The notes: generated from the letters alone by a model not told the origin. Shown: positions 41,389 to 51,427, numbered from the stretch's first letter. The stretch: DNA of 64,000 bases from Okibacterium fritillariae (GCF_900167575.1 NZ_FUZP01000002.1:310001-374000); one strand, 5' to 3'. Made by a program: numbers and translations.

Positions 41389-42051
41389 GTGGTACGCGTG
41401 GCGATAATCGACGATCATGAATCGGTCCGACTGGGGCTGGCTGCCGTGTGTGCGGCGTCCGGTTACGACGTGGTGCAATCCGTCGCCACCGTCAATGATT
41501 TCCTGAGCCGCTCTCAGGCCACGCGCGGTCCCTCGGCTGATGTCGTCATCCTCGACCTGTCGCTCGGCGACGGTTCGCGCATCGCCGACAACGTGCGCCG
41601 CGTGCACGACACGGGTTCGGCCGTGCTCATCCATTCGATCGCCGATCGGATGGCCGGGGTGCGTGAGGCTCTCGCGGCTGGCGCGGCAGCCGTCATCCCC
41701 AAGTCGTCGCCCACCGGCACGGTCGTCTCGGCCATTCGCACGGTCGCCAACGGACAGGTTCTCAACAACCTCGAGTGGGCCAGCGCCATCGATGCGGATT
41801 CCGAGTTCGCGCAGGTGCAGCTGGGCCGGCGCGAGCGCGATGTGTTGCACCTCTATGCATCCGGCCTGCCGATGAAAGACGTCGCCGCCCAGCTCGGCAT
41901 CGCGCAGTCGACGGCCAAAGAATATCTGTCGCGCATCCGCACCAAGTACGTCGATGTCGGGCGTCCCGCGCCCACTAAAGTAGATCTATTGCGCCGAGCC
42001 GTCGAAGACGGCATTCTTCCGGATCTCGGCCCGGGTCAGGGCGACGCGTAG
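41389..42051 (+). CDS. NarL/FixJ-type response regulator
   Basis: The protein has 220 residues. The receiver domain has acidic pocket IIDDHES, phosphoacceptor Asp56 in VVILDLSLGDG, and the conserved Lys in AVIPKSS. The C-terminal LuxR-type helix-turn-helix (~145-205) contains LGRRERDVLHLYASG and DVAAQLGIAQSTAKEYLS. It would bind promoters after phosphorylation by the kinase encoded 20 nt downstream. The start is set by the leaderless -10. A separate promoter downstream of the methyltransferase gene indicates an independent operon. Confidence 0.93.
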   Translation: MVRVAIIDDHESVRLGLAAVCAASGYDVVQSVATVNDFLSRSQATRGPSADVVILDLSLGDGSRIADNVRRVHDTGSAVLIHSIADRMAGVREALAAGAAAVIPKSSPTGTVVSAIRTVANGQVLNNLEWASAIDADSEFAQVQLGRRERDVLHLYASGLPMKDVAAQLGIAQSTAKEYLSRIRTKYVDVGRPAPTKVDLLRRAVEDGILPDLGPGQGDA

Positions 42052-42071
42052 AGACAGACGGGGGGTGCTGG

Positions 42072-43376
42072 GTGACAACGGGAATTCCCGAGAACATCAA
42101 CCGCGTCGCGGCTCCGCGACAGCGGCTGTTCAGCACCGAGCGTGTCGAACGTCTCTATGACCGATCCGTCGCCGCCATCTCACTGCTGTTCGGTCTGCAG
42201 ACCTTCTCGGTCGTCCTGAGCGACGGCAGCCTGATCGACGGTCCGGCTGGAAACGCCACTCTCATCCTGGTCTTCGGCACCCTCACGCTGTTCATCGCGG
42301 CGGGTTTCGCCGGTCGTTTCGCGCGACCGATGGCCACGCTGTTCGCGTTCGTCTATCTCGCCGCCGTCATCGCCTGGCCGTTCCTCACGGGCGGAGCCCA
42401 AGCGGCATCCGATACCGAGCCGTGGCTGTGGTACCTGTGCGGGGCCGTTGCCTGTGCAACCGCCGCGCTCGCCTTCCCCACGGCGCTCGCCATCGCCTAC
42501 AGCGTCGCCACGCCCGTGATCTACGGCGTCGTGCGCACCATCGGTCCGGGCGGCCAGATCGTCAACGCCGAGATCGGCGTGTTGGATGCGTCCTACGGCG
42601 CCATGATCGGGCTCATCATCGTCATGCTGGGCGTCACATTTCGGCACGCGGCCCGCGCGGTCGACGAGGCCCGGGTGACGGCCCTGAACCGCTACGACGA
42701 GGCGGTGCACCAGCATGCGCGCGAGGTGCAACGCATCGAGGTCGACGCGCTCGTGCACGACATGGTGCTCGCAGCGCTGCAGGCCGCCGAGCGCGCGACG
42801 ACGCCCGCACAATCCCGGGCCGCCGTGGCTCTTGCCGAGAACGCCATCAAACATCTCGCCACGCACGGTGACACGCTCACGGCAGCCTCCAGGGACGACG
42901 GCGATCTCGAACCGACCTACGGCACGGGCGAATTGGTCGCCGCCATCTCGCGCGCGGCCCGGTCGCACAGCGTGCCCTTCGAGGTGCACGACGAGACGAG
43001 CGAACACTTCCCGCTGCCGGCGCGCGTCCTCGCCATTCTGTCGAGCGCTACCGAGCAGGCCATGGCCAACAGCGCGCAGCATGCCGGCAGCCGTGTGACT
43101 TCCCGCACGGTCACTCTCCGCACGACGTCCGGCCGCGTCGAGATCGTCGTGCGCGATGACGGCGTCGGTTTCGATCCGACGATGGTCGACGAGCGTCGCC
43201 TCGGGTTGCGGGTGTCCATCATCGAACGTGTCGTGAAATCGGGCGGCAGCGTCGCCATCGACAGCACGGCGGGTTCGGGGGCGACCATCGTCATCCGCTG
43301 GGCACCCAATCAGACCATCCAGCCGCCGCGCCCGGCGGCCGCCGATGAGATCGCCGAGCGGGGAGCCGTCTCGTGA
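42072..43376 (+). CDS. Membrane sensor histidine kinase (HisKA_3/NarX-like)
   Basis: The protein has 434 residues from GTG 42072 with a G-rich ribosome site. Residues ~40-195 form about five or six membrane segments with short loops. The dimerisation region reads DALVHDMVLAALQAAE, giving a phosphoacceptor His near residue 229. The ATPase domain (~270-415) has N-box TEQAMANSAQHAG, G1 VRDDGVGFDP, and a C-terminal GSGATIVIRW strand. No periplasmic sensor domain is visible, so the signal may be membrane-derived. It overlaps the next gene by GTGA. Confidence 0.9.
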   Translation: MTTGIPENINRVAAPRQRLFSTERVERLYDRSVAAISLLFGLQTFSVVLSDGSLIDGPAGNATLILVFGTLTLFIAAGFAGRFARPMATLFAFVYLAAVIAWPFLTGGAQAASDTEPWLWYLCGAVACATAALAFPTALAIAYSVATPVIYGVVRTIGPGGQIVNAEIGVLDASYGAMIGLIIVMLGVTFRHAARAVDEARVTALNRYDEAVHQHAREVQRIEVDALVHDMVLAALQAAERATTPAQSRAAVALAENAIKHLATHGDTLTAASRDDGDLEPTYGTGELVAAISRAARSHSVPFEVHDETSEHFPLPARVLAILSSATEQAMANSAQHAGSRVTSRTVTLRTTSGRVEIVVRDDGVGFDPTMVDERRLGLRVSIIERVVKSGGSVAIDSTAGSGATIVIRWAPNQTIQPPRPAAADEIAERGAVS

Positions 43377-44386
43377 TCGCGCTCAACCGCTACGCCCTGC
43401 TGGCCTTGGCCGCGGCGTTCTCCATCTACAACGTCATCCGGGGTGTCATCACTCTGCCGCAGGCCGAATCGCCGTGGCCGAGCATCGTGGGCATGGCGCT
43501 CTACCTCGTCGTCACGGTCATCAGCCTGTGGCCGTCGTCGCCCACGGCCATGCCGTTGTGGCTCGCGAGCCTCAACCTCGGCACCGCGGTCGCCCTCCCG
43601 CTGCTCGTGACGTCCCAGCTCGATCCGTCGGTCAATAACGGCTACGCCACGTGGCATGTGGCATCGATCGGCGCCCTGATGACCATCACGGCCGTGCGGC
43701 GCCGCGAGGCCTTCGCCTGGATCGGCATCATCTTCCTGACCGCCCAGTCCATCATGTGGGCGGGGGCGGGCGTGGCCCTGCAGATCGGCATCCCCGGCAG
43801 CATCCTGTGGGTGGCGCTGGCATCCGTGCTGACGCGGTCGCTCGTGCGGGTCGGGCGCGACGAGCAGAACCTCGCGATCGCCGAACGCGAGGCCGCGCAG
43901 TGGCAGGCGGCGCAAGACGCCCACCACGAGGAACGGCGTGTGCGCCTCAAGCAGGCCGAACGCGTCGCCTTGCCGACGCTGCGCAACATCATCCTCGCGG
44001 GCGGCTCTCTCAGCCCGCAGGAGCGCGCCGAGGCCAAGGTGCTCGAGGCGGGGCTGCGCGACGAGATCCGCGGTCGCATGCTGTTGAACGATGCCGTGCG
44101 GGCGCGCGTAGCCGAGGCCCGCCGCCGCGGAAGCGTCATCTCGCTGCTCGACGAAGGCACCCTCGACGAAATCGCCGAGGAGGACCGTCAGCGCGTGCTC
44201 GACCGGGTGGCCGAGGCCGTCGCATCGACGAGGGCCCACCGCATGATCGTGCGCACCGCCCCGGTGGATTCGCCGACGGCGGTCACGGTCGTGGCCCTCA
44301 ACCCGTCGGGCGACCCGGACGACGACGAGGACGAAGTGCAGCTCTGGCTCGAGATTCCCCGCAAGGCGGCCGTCGAGTCGCACTGA
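43373..44386 (+). CDS. Unrecognised membrane protein, degenerate histidine-kinase-like partner
   Basis: The protein has 337 residues. Five predicted membrane segments (~5-155) lead to a charged helix (LAIAEREAAQWQAAQDAHHE) and a C-terminal ~140-residue domain ending in an acidic stretch and LWLEIPRKAAVESH. I recognise no family. The layout (membrane part, helix, alpha/beta domain) parallels the kinase encoded immediately before it. However, it has no phosphoacceptor H-box and no ATP-binding N, G1 or G2 motifs. The 4-nt overlap with the kinase gene suggests a stoichiometric partner, possibly an allosteric pseudokinase; this is inference. A hairpin follows the gene. Confidence 0.75.
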   Translation: MIALNRYALLALAAAFSIYNVIRGVITLPQAESPWPSIVGMALYLVVTVISLWPSSPTAMPLWLASLNLGTAVALPLLVTSQLDPSVNNGYATWHVASIGALMTITAVRRREAFAWIGIIFLTAQSIMWAGAGVALQIGIPGSILWVALASVLTRSLVRVGRDEQNLAIAEREAAQWQAAQDAHHEERRVRLKQAERVALPTLRNIILAGGSLSPQERAEAKVLEAGLRDEIRGRMLLNDAVRARVAEARRRGSVISLLDEGTLDEIAEEDRQRVLDRVAEAVASTRAHRMIVRTAPVDSPTAVTVVALNPSGDPDDDEDEVQLWLEIPRKAAVESH

Positions 44387-44410
44387 CCTGTGTCTGTCAG
44401 TTAACAGTCG

Positions 44411-44441
44411 GAAGGGCCGGCTCCAGAGGAACCGGCCCTTC
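44411..44441 (+). terminator. Terminator after the two-component module
   Basis: 10-bp arms GAAGGGCCGG and CCGGCCCTTC with an 11-nt loop, 24 nt after the stop of the 337-residue protein gene. Confidence 0.75.
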
Positions 44442-44672
44442 ACAAACCCCAGGTCGAACGGTAACCCGAATACCAGTCCGACCCGCCCCCAGTCATTCGT
44501 ACATACCCTTGTTCACACGAGTGACTGGTGGTGAATCTCTTGCGAGAGCCACCTAGCACTACTTATTGTGGCGGTCGGCCGCGAAGCGTACCAGTCGGCA
44601 TTTCGGAGGACACCCCCGTGTTCGTGGGGTGGGCTCGCGGGCTTCGCCGAGGCGTGTGCGAGGCCGGGGAGG
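44442..44672. other. Non-coding stretch with two further hairpins
   Basis: This is the gap between convergent genes, after the terminator. An 11-bp stem with one G-T pair joins 44490-44500 (CAGTCATTCGT) to 44517-44527. Immediately adjacent, GGTGG (44527-44531) pairs with CCACC (44549-44553) around an inner CTCT-TGCG-AGAG hairpin (44537-44548). No conserved ORF is convincing here. It may be the 3' end of the carboxylase operon transcript (minus strand) or a small structured RNA. Confidence 0.4.
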
Positions 44673-44939
44673 TCAGCCGCTGAAGCCGCGCCAGTGGCCG
44701 GGGCCGGGCACGTGGGGCCGACGCAAGCCGCGCTGACTCCGCTGCCACGCGGTCACGCGCACGGGGCGCGGCGCGGCTGCCGCGGCATTCGCGCGGGCCT
44801 GCAGCGTGGCGAGGAGCACGGCCGTGACGGCGGCGAGCTCGACATCCGAGGGCGCTCCCGAGACCACGCGGAACGCGGGGGATGCCGCAGCCGGCGTCGG
44901 TGGGGCATCCGCCGAGTTTTCGGCCGGGGCGGCACTCAC
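44673..44939 (-). CDS. accE: Acyl-CoA carboxylase epsilon subunit
   Basis: The protein has 88 residues. The family mark [20 protein letters not shown] follows an Ala/Pro-rich N terminus, and the C terminus has the Arg/Trp-rich tail common in the family. Epsilon subunits are specific to actinobacteria and stabilise the complex between the biotinylated alpha chain and the AccD5-type beta chain. The GTG start overlaps the beta-chain stop (GTGA), so the two are coupled. Confidence 0.9.
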   Translation of the reverse strand: MSAAPAENSADAPPTPAAASPAFRVVSGAPSDVELAAVTAVLLATLQARANAAAAAPRPVRVTAWQRSQRGLRRPHVPGPGHWRGFSG

Positions 44940-46585
44940 AGCGGGATGTTCCCGTGCTTCTTGGCCGGCAGGCTCGCGCGTTTGGTGCGCAGGGCACGCA
45001 GCGCCTTGATCACGGAGACGCGCGTGGCGGCCGGCTCGATGACGCCATCGAGTTCACCGCGCTCGGCCGCGAGGAACGGGCTGGCCACGTTGTAGGTGTA
45101 CTCGTTGGCGAGCTTGGTGCGCACGGCCTGCACGTCTTCGCCGGCCTCTTCGGCGCGCTTGATCTCGCCGCGGTAGAGGATGTTGACGGCGCCCTGGCCA
45201 CCCATGACGGCGATCTCGGCCGTGGGCCACGCCAGGTTGATGTCGGCGCCCAGCTGCTTCGAGCCCATGACGATGTACGCGCCGCCGTAGGCCTTCCGCA
45301 GGATCACGGTGACGAGCGGCACGGTGGCCTCGGCGTAGGCGTAGAGCAGCTTGGCGCCGCGGCGGATGACGCCCGTCCACTCCTGGTCGGTGCCGGGCAG
45401 GTAGCCGGGCACATCGACGAGCGTGAGGATGGGAATCGAGAAGGCGTCGCAGAAGCGCACGAAGCGCGAGGCCTTCTCACCGGCCTCGATGTTCAGGGTT
45501 CCCGCCATGGCCTGCGGCTGGTTGGCGATGACGCCCACCGTGCGTCCCTCGACGCGGGCGAACCCGATGACGATGTTGGGCGCGAACAGCGGCTGCACCT
45601 CGAGGAAGTCGCCGTGGTCGACGACATGCTCGATGACGGTCTTCACGTCATAGGGCTGGTTGGGGGAGTCGGGGATGAGCGTGTTGAGGCGCCGGTCGTC
45701 GTCGGTGGTCTCGAGCTCGACGACGGTGTCGAATTCGGGCAGCTCGGCCAGGTTGTTGTCGGGCAGGAAGCTCACGAGCGAACGCGCGTAGTCCAGGGCA
45801 TCCTGTTCGTCGCTCGCCAGGTAGTGGGCCACACCCGAACGCGTGTTGTGGGTGAGCGCGCCACCCAGCTCTTCCATGCCGACGTCCTCGCCCGTGACGG
45901 TCTTGATGACGTCGGGGCCCGTGACGAACATCTGGCTGGTCTTGTCGACCATGATGACGAAGTCGGTGAGGGCGGGGGAGTAGACGGCGCCACCGGCGGC
46001 CGGGCCCATGATGAGCGAAATCTGGGGGATGACACCCGAGGCGGCCGTGTTGCGGCGGAAGATCTCGCCGTACTTGCCGAGGGCCACGACACCCTCCTGG
46101 ATGCGGGCTCCACCCGAGTCGAGGATGCCGAGGATGGGGACGCCCGTCTTGAGCGCGAGGTCCATGACCTTGATGATCTTCTCGCCGGCCACCTCGCCGA
46201 GCGACCCGCCGAAGACCGTGAAGTCCTGCGAGTAGACGGCCACCTGGCGGCCGTGGATGGTGCCCGTTCCCGTGACGACCGCGTCGCCGTAAGGCCGGGA
46301 CTTGTCCATGCCGAAGGCGTGCGTGCGGTGGCGCACGAACTCGTCGAGCTCGACGAAGCTGCCCGGGTCGAGCAGCAGATCGATGCGCTCACGGGCCGTC
46401 ATCTTGCCCTTGGCGTGCTGCTTCTTGATGGCGGCTTCACCCGACGCGGTCACCGCCTCGTGGTAGCGACGCGAGAGGTCGGCCAGCTTGCCGGCCGTCG
46501 TCATCATGTCGGGGGTGTCAGGGGCGCCCTGGACCTCGGTCGGTTGAGCAGCGTCTTTGGCGTTCACGTCAAGGTTCTCCGTCAC
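44936..46585 (-). CDS. Acyl-CoA carboxylase beta chain (carboxyltransferase, AccD5/PccB type)
   Basis: The protein has 549 residues from GTG 46585, fixed by TAGAGT 7 nt upstream; GTG 46594 and longer extensions are rejected. The two crotonase-like halves carry the oxyanion-type loops [11 protein letters not shown]-like ([16 protein letters not shown]) and [16 protein letters not shown]. The family carboxylates propionyl- or acetyl-CoA using biotin on the alpha chain. A long N-terminal region includes [18 protein letters not shown], standard for PccB. It is coupled to the epsilon gene and divergent from birA, the ligase that biotinylates its partner. Confidence 0.95.
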   Translation of the reverse strand: MTENLDVNAKDAAQPTEVQGAPDTPDMMTTAGKLADLSRRYHEAVTASGEAAIKKQHAKGKMTARERIDLLLDPGSFVELDEFVRHRTHAFGMDKSRPYGDAVVTGTGTIHGRQVAVYSQDFTVFGGSLGEVAGEKIIKVMDLALKTGVPILGILDSGGARIQEGVVALGKYGEIFRRNTAASGVIPQISLIMGPAAGGAVYSPALTDFVIMVDKTSQMFVTGPDVIKTVTGEDVGMEELGGALTHNTRSGVAHYLASDEQDALDYARSLVSFLPDNNLAELPEFDTVVELETTDDDRRLNTLIPDSPNQPYDVKTVIEHVVDHGDFLEVQPLFAPNIVIGFARVEGRTVGVIANQPQAMAGTLNIEAGEKASRFVRFCDAFSIPILTLVDVPGYLPGTDQEWTGVIRRGAKLLYAYAEATVPLVTVILRKAYGGAYIVMGSKQLGADINLAWPTAEIAVMGGQGAVNILYRGEIKRAEEAGEDVQAVRTKLANEYTYNVASPFLAAERGELDGVIEPAATRVSVIKALRALRTKRASLPAKKHGNIPL

Positions 46586-46592
46586 GGGCTTC

Positions 46593-46598
46593 ACTCTA
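46593..46598 (-). promoter_or_regulatory. -10 hexamer TAGAGT of the carboxylase beta gene (leaderless)
   Basis: Minus-strand TAGAGT, then 7 nt, then GTG at 46585. It overrides two other in-frame GTG/ATG candidates upstream. Confidence 0.5.
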
Positions 46599-46747
46599 CC
46601 GTGCACGGAGGGGCCCCAACCGTTGGAGGAACCCCACAAGGTGCACGCACGAGCCTTGTCGGTATCGCGTTTCCGAGCGCGTCGAGCGCGTCGCGCGCGT
46701 CCGAGAGTGTCCGGATGTCGCGGGCCGCCGTCTCGCGCACGCTTCCG

Positions 46748-46753
46748 TACTCT
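46748..46753 (+). promoter_or_regulatory. -10 hexamer TACTCT of birA (leaderless)
   Basis: TACTCT, then 7 nt, then ATG at 46761. Confidence 0.5.
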
Positions 46754-46760
46754 TGGGCGC

Positions 46761-47651
46761 ATGCCTCTTACCTCAGCACTGCTTCCTCGGTCGTCCGCTG
46801 CGGCCGGCCGGCTCGTCGCCCTACCGCACGCCCAGTCGACGAACGACGAGCTGACGGAGCGCGTCCACACGGCACCGTCGGAGTGGCCGCATCTCTCGGT
46901 CGTGGTCACCGACGATCAGCGCGCGGGCCGGGGACGCCTCGGACGTGTGTGGGCGGCCGAGGCGGGAACATCCCTGGCCGTTTCGGTGCTGCTGCGCCCA
47001 CAACCCGCCTTCTCGCCCGACGTCTACGGCTGGATCCCGTTGGCCGCGGGGGCCGCTATGACGCTGGCCGTGCGAGAGGCGCTCGCCGACGCATCCGGTA
47101 CCGGCGACGATGCGGATGCGGTGGCCGAAGCCGCCGCCCGCCGCGTGCAGCTCAAGTGGCCGAACGACGTGCTCATCGAGGGCCGCAAGGTGGCGGGAGT
47201 GCTCTCGGAACTGCTCGCGCTGCCGAACGCCCCGGCGGTCGTCGTCGGCGTGGGCCTCAACCTCTCGATGACGGCCGAGCAGCTGCCCGTGCCCACCGCG
47301 ACGTCGCTCGCGCTCGCCGGGGTGCGCGACATCGACGTCGACGCGGTGCTCGCACGGTTCCTCACCGAGCTCGACGGGATGCTGCGAGCCCTGCAGCGGG
47401 CCAACGGTGACGCGGTCGCGGCCGGCGTGCACGCGCGCGTGGCCGCACTGCTCGGAACGGTGGGCCGCGACATCCGCGCCGACCTGCCGGGGGGTGACGC
47501 GCTCGAGGGCCGGGCCACGGGGCTCGCCCCCGACGGCCGCCTGCTCGTGCGCCGACGCGACGCCAGCGTCGGGCACCCCGCCGAGGTCGCCGTCGCGGCG
47601 GGGGACATCACCCACCTCAGGCTGACCGGTTCGGGAGAGACCCTGGGCTGA
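46761..47651 (+). CDS. birA: Biotin-[acetyl-CoA carboxylase] ligase
   Basis: The protein has 296 residues. The catalytic domain starts near residue 15 ([11 protein letters not shown]), with biotin/adenylate loop [14 protein letters not shown] and active-site block [20 protein letters not shown], followed by VGVGLNLS. There is no N-terminal helix-turn-helix, so this is the non-repressor type. An insertion of Asp/Ala-rich sequence (~110-130, [17 protein letters not shown]) lengthens it. It activates biotin with ATP and loads it on the alpha chain encoded at 37499. The start is set by the leaderless promoter. Confidence 0.94.
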   Translation: MPLTSALLPRSSAAAGRLVALPHAQSTNDELTERVHTAPSEWPHLSVVVTDDQRAGRGRLGRVWAAEAGTSLAVSVLLRPQPAFSPDVYGWIPLAAGAAMTLAVREALADASGTGDDADAVAEAAARRVQLKWPNDVLIEGRKVAGVLSELLALPNAPAVVVGVGLNLSMTAEQLPVPTATSLALAGVRDIDVDAVLARFLTELDGMLRALQRANGDAVAAGVHARVAALLGTVGRDIRADLPGGDALEGRATGLAPDGRLLVRRRDASVGHPAEVAVAAGDITHLRLTGSGETLG

Positions 47652-47699
47652 CCGGCGCGTACACCCGCCGAGGCATGCGCGGTACGGTACAAAGGAGAC

Positions 47700-48278
47700 A
47701 TGGCCCAGCAGCAGACGAATACGGAGACATCCGCGTTCGACGTGCTCTCGCGCCCCGTGGTTCCCACCGAACGCGTCGTCGCCCGGCTTCGCCCGCACGG
47801 CCGCAGGCTGCTCTGGCCGGCGCTCGCGCTCATCCTCGGCTCGGGTGCGGCGGCCTACGCCTTCGGCCTCTTCACCGAGACCTGGCAGATGTGGACCATC
47901 GCGGGCCTCCTCGCGGCCTGGGTTCTCCTCGCCGTCCTGCTGCCCTACGCGCTCTGGCTCAACCGCCGCTACATCATCACGACCCGCCGGGTCATCTCGC
48001 GCCGCGGTTTCTTCGTGCGCGAGCGCACGGAGATCTTCCACGGTCGGGGTTATTCCACGGCACTGCGTCGCGGGCCGTTGCAGTCGATGTTCCGCTCGGG
48101 CACGCTCGTGCTGACCTCGGGCATCGACAAACCGCTCGTGCTCGCCGACGTGCCGCGCGCCGACCTGGTGTCCGAGGCGCTCAACGAGCTCGTCGAGCGC
48201 AGCCAGACCGCGGGCGCCTCGCTGCGTTCGTCGGCCGGTTCGATCGTGCCGCCGCGCCCGCCGCTCCCCGGCAGCTAG
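47700..48278 (+). CDS. PH-domain (bPH2-like) membrane protein
   Basis: The protein has 192 residues with AAAGGAG before the ATG. Two membrane helices (~40-82) are followed by a bacterial PH-like domain with RRYIITTRRVISRRGFFVRE and LTSGIDKPLVLADVPRADLV. Such proteins are common in actinobacteria between birA and purK (Rv3278c in M. tuberculosis occupies the same slot). The function is unknown and membrane-associated. The C terminus is Pro/Arg-rich and probably disordered. Confidence 0.88.
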   Translation: MAQQQTNTETSAFDVLSRPVVPTERVVARLRPHGRRLLWPALALILGSGAAAYAFGLFTETWQMWTIAGLLAAWVLLAVLLPYALWLNRRYIITTRRVISRRGFFVRERTEIFHGRGYSTALRRGPLQSMFRSGTLVLTSGIDKPLVLADVPRADLVSEALNELVERSQTAGASLRSSAGSIVPPRPPLPGS

Positions 48279-48379
48279 CTCGACCTGACCGCCGCACGCG
48301 GCGCGGCGCGCGTTCCGCAGATGCGGCAGGATGGTTCCTGGTGGAACGGCCGACCCCAGGCCGTGCGACGTGAGGAGCG

Positions 48380-49516
48380 ATGATGGTGACAGTCGGTGTG
48401 ATCGGCGGCGGACAGCTGGCACGGATGATGATCCCCCCGGCGGTGAACCTCGGCCTCGACATCCGCATTCTCGCGGAGCAAGAGGGCATGTCGGCGGCCC
48501 TCGCGGCGACGGCGGTCGGCGACTACCGCGACCTCGACACGGTTCTGGCGTTCGCCGAGACGGTCGACGTCATCACCTTCGACCACGAGCACGTGCCGGC
48601 CCCGATCCTGCGCGAACTGCAGGCCCGCGGCATCCCCGTGCACCCCGGCCCCGACGCCCTGCACTTCGCCCAGGACAAGATCGCCATGCGCGAGAAACTG
48701 TCCGAGATCGGCGTACCCGTTCCCGAGTGGGCGGCCGTCACCAACGCCGACGAGCTGTCCGCGTTCCTGGCCGACAACGGCGGTGCGGCCGTGCTGAAGA
48801 CGCCCCGCGGCGGCTACGACGGCAAGGGTGTGCGCGTCGTGCGCTCGGCCGACGAGGCCGCCGACTGGTTCGCCACGCTCGACGAGGATGGCCGCGGCGG
48901 CGCCCTCCTGGTCGAAGAACTCGTCGACTTCCGCCGCGAGCTCGCGCAGCTCGTGGCCCGCCGCCCGAGCGGACAGATCGTGGCCTGGCCCGTCGTCGAG
49001 ACCGTGCAGAAGGACGGCGTGTGCAGCGAGGTCTTCGCGCCCGCTCCGCGTTCGGCCGGCCGCGTCGCCGAGATGGCCGAACAGATCGCCCTGACGATCG
49101 CCGAGACGCTCGGCGTGACGGGTGTGCTGGCCGTCGAACTCTTCGAGACCACCGACGACCGCATCCTCGTCAACGAGCTCGCCATGCGCCCGCACAACTC
49201 CGGGCACTGGACGCAAGACGGCTGCACCACGAGCCAGTTCGAGCAGCACCTGCGCGCCGTGCTCGACTTGCCGCTCGGCGCCACGGGATGCCACGACGAC
49301 CACACGGTCATGGCCAACATCCTGGGCGGCCCCACCGAGGGCACGCTCGCCGACCGCTATGCCGCCGCACTCGAGGCGCACCCCACCGTCAAGGTGCACA
49401 ACTACGGCAAGGAGCCGCGCCCGGGCCGCAAGGTCGGCCACGTCAACGTTTCGGGTTCCGATCTCGACGAGGTTGCCTACCAGGCGCGTGCCGCAGCCGC
49501 CTTCTTCCAGGACTGA
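48380..49516 (+). CDS. purK: 5-(carboxyamino)imidazole ribonucleotide synthase
   Basis: The protein has 378 residues; the ATG follows GAGGAG. N-terminal [17 protein letters not shown]-grasp blocks [16 protein letters not shown] and LLVEELVDF, and [19 protein letters not shown] are diagnostic. The enzyme carboxylates AIR with ATP and bicarbonate to N5-CAIR, the substrate of PurE encoded next. The [11 protein letters not shown] segment near the C terminus is typical of PurK. It is probably cotranscribed with purE, although purE also has its own leaderless -10. Confidence 0.96.
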   Translation: MMVTVGVIGGGQLARMMIPPAVNLGLDIRILAEQEGMSAALAATAVGDYRDLDTVLAFAETVDVITFDHEHVPAPILRELQARGIPVHPGPDALHFAQDKIAMREKLSEIGVPVPEWAAVTNADELSAFLADNGGAAVLKTPRGGYDGKGVRVVRSADEAADWFATLDEDGRGGALLVEELVDFRRELAQLVARRPSGQIVAWPVVETVQKDGVCSEVFAPAPRSAGRVAEMAEQIALTIAETLGVTGVLAVELFETTDDRILVNELAMRPHNSGHWTQDGCTTSQFEQHLRAVLDLPLGATGCHDDHTVMANILGGPTEGTLADRYAAALEAHPTVKVHNYGKEPRPGRKVGHVNVSGSDLDEVAYQARAAAAFFQD

Positions 49517-49520
49517 ACCT

Positions 49521-49526
49521 TACGAT
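49521..49526 (+). promoter_or_regulatory. -10 hexamer TACGAT of purE (leaderless)
   Basis: TACGAT directly after the purK stop, then 7 nt, then ATG at 49534. The intervening G run could also act as a ribosome site for a purK-purE transcript. Confidence 0.45.
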
Positions 49527-49533
49527 GGGGGCT

Positions 49534-50043
49534 ATGTCTCCGCTCTCCTCATCTTCTCCCGTCGTCGGCGTCGTCATGGGCAGTGACTCCGACTGGTCCG
49601 TCATGCGCGATGCGCGCGACGTGCTCGAGGAGTTCGGCGTGCCCTACGAGGTCGAGGTCGTCTCGGCCCACCGCACGCCCGAGAAGATGATCGACTACGG
49701 GCGCCAGGCCCGGGGCCGCGGCATCCGTGTCATCATCGCCGGTGCGGGAGGTGCCGCGCACCTGCCCGGCATGCTTGCGGCCGTGACCGAGCTGCCCGTC
49801 ATCGGTGTGCCCGTTCCCCTCGCGCGCCTCGACGGCCTCGACTCGCTGCTCTCGATTGTGCAGATGCCGGGCGGCGTGCCCGTCGCCACCGTGTCGATCG
49901 GCGGTGCCAAGAACGCTGGGCTGCTCGCCGTGCAGATCCTCGGCACCTCGGATGAGGCGCTCGCCGACGCTATGGCCGCCTACCAGGTGGGGCTCGCCGA
50001 CACGGTCGCCGAGAAGAACGACGCCCTCAAAAAGACCCTATGA
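49534..50043 (+). CDS. purE: 5-(carboxyamino)imidazole ribonucleotide mutase
   Basis: The protein has 169 residues. [18 protein letters not shown] and [18 protein letters not shown] hold the catalytic Ser and His regions, and [15 protein letters not shown] the nucleotide loop of class I PurE. It converts N5-CAIR to CAIR in purine synthesis. ATG 49534 is preferred; an in-frame ATG at 49525 overlaps the -10 hexamer. Its stop overlaps the LCP gene start (ATGA), which couples purine and envelope genes at the translational level. Confidence 0.96.
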   Translation: MSPLSSSSPVVGVVMGSDSDWSVMRDARDVLEEFGVPYEVEVVSAHRTPEKMIDYGRQARGRGIRVIIAGAGGAAHLPGMLAAVTELPVIGVPVPLARLDGLDSLLSIVQMPGGVPVATVSIGGAKNAGLLAVQILGTSDEALADAMAAYQVGLADTVAEKNDALKKTL

Positions 50044-51410
50044 GCACCTATACCGCGCTGCCGATCCGGCACCCCAATACCCAGTCGCGCACGGTGATGA
50101 CGCGGCGTGCCTGGTGGCTCGTCGCGATGAACTTCCTCATCCCGGGTTCGGCTCAGGTGCTTGCGGGCAATCGCCGTCTCGGCCGCATCGGCCTCATCGC
50201 CACGCTGACCATGTGGGTGCTCGTCGTCGCGGCCCTGTTGCTCTATATCGCGACGCCGCAGACGATCTACAACCTGGCCACGAACTCCTACGCCCTGCTC
50301 CTGGCCCAGATCCTGCTGGTGGCCTACGCGTTCCTCTGGATCGTCCTCACGATCAACACGCTCTCGCTCGTGAAGCTCATCCGGGCGCGGCCGTCGTCGC
50401 GCGCCTGGATCGCGCTCGCCACGGTGGCGCTGCTCGTGGTGTCGGTGGGCGGTGCGGGAGCGGGCGCCTACTACGCGGGCATCACGCGCGGAACGCTGCA
50501 GTCGATCTTCGGCGGGGGCGCGGCATCGGTGCCGCCCGTCGACGGGCACTACAACATCCTGCTGTTGGGCGGTGACGCCGGGCCCGACCGCGAGGGCCTG
50601 CGACCCGACAGCATGTCGGTCGTGTCGGTGGATGCCGAGACGGGTGCCGCCACCATGATCGGCCTGCCGCGCGACCTGCACAACATGCCCTTCTCCGACG
50701 GCTCGCCCATGAAGAAGCTCTATCCCAACGGGTACGGCTACAACGGCCGATGCGATGTGAGCGCGTGCATGCTGAACTCCGTCTACACCGAGGCCGAGGT
50801 GCGGCATCCCGACCTCTACCCCGACGCCATCAAGAACGGGTCGCGTCCCGGCATCGAGGCCACGAAAGAGGCCATCGAGGGAACGCTCGACCTCGAGATC
50901 CAGTACTACGTGCTCATCGACATGCAGGGCTTCAGCGACCTCATCGACGCGCTCGGCGGCGTGGACATCACGGTGCCGAAGCGCGTGCCCGTCGGCGGCG
51001 ACGAGAACCTCGTGGGTGTCGCCGAGTGGATCGAGGTGGGCGAGCACCACATGAACGGCTACTACGCGCTCTGGTACGCGCGGTCGCGGCACGGTTCGAG
51101 CGACTACGAGCGCATGGAACGGCAGCGGCAACTGCAGGCGGCCATCCTGAAGCAGTTCACGCCAGCCAACGTCCTGAGCAAATTCCAGGTCATCGCACAG
51201 GCCGGGTCGCAGGTCGTGAAGACCGACATCCCGCAGGACATGCTCGGCTACTTCGTCGAGTTGGCGCTCAAGACCAAAGAGCTGCCGATCACCAACATCG
51301 AGCTCACGCCGGCCTCGGGTATCCAGCCCGAAGAGCCCGACTTCGACAAGATCCGCAGCATGGTGGATGCCGCACTCCACCCGGCATCGCCGGCGCCGTC
51401 CGGCGGCTAG
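50040..51410 (+). CDS. LytR-CpsA-Psr (LCP) family glycopolymer ligase
   Basis: The protein has 456 residues. About four membrane helices occur in the first ~150 residues, more than the single helix usual for LCP proteins. The extracytoplasmic LCP domain (~175-400) contains [45 protein letters not shown] and [20 protein letters not shown], which include the Arg/Asp residues binding polyprenyl pyrophosphate. LCP enzymes transfer lipid-linked glycopolymers to peptidoglycan. The position next to rhamnose and glycan-export genes fits that role. Confidence 0.94.
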   Translation: MSTYTALPIRHPNTQSRTVMTRRAWWLVAMNFLIPGSAQVLAGNRRLGRIGLIATLTMWVLVVAALLLYIATPQTIYNLATNSYALLLAQILLVAYAFLWIVLTINTLSLVKLIRARPSSRAWIALATVALLVVSVGGAGAGAYYAGITRGTLQSIFGGGAASVPPVDGHYNILLLGGDAGPDREGLRPDSMSVVSVDAETGAATMIGLPRDLHNMPFSDGSPMKKLYPNGYGYNGRCDVSACMLNSVYTEAEVRHPDLYPDAIKNGSRPGIEATKEAIEGTLDLEIQYYVLIDMQGFSDLIDALGGVDITVPKRVPVGGDENLVGVAEWIEVGEHHMNGYYALWYARSRHGSSDYERMERQRQLQAAILKQFTPANVLSKFQVIAQAGSQVVKTDIPQDMLGYFVELALKTKELPITNIELTPASGIQPEEPDFDKIRSMVDAALHPASPAPSGG

Positions 51411-51427
51411 CCGTCACAAGATACGTG

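Noticed and set aside
44568-45095. A 175-codon plus-strand frame starting in the gap after the two-component terminator
   Set aside because: It runs antisense through the epsilon and beta carboxylase genes, with no ribosome site or conserved motif.
47683-47688. TACGGT before the PH-domain gene as a leaderless -10
   Set aside because: It is 11 nt from the ATG and would start transcription inside a good AAAGGAG ribosome site.
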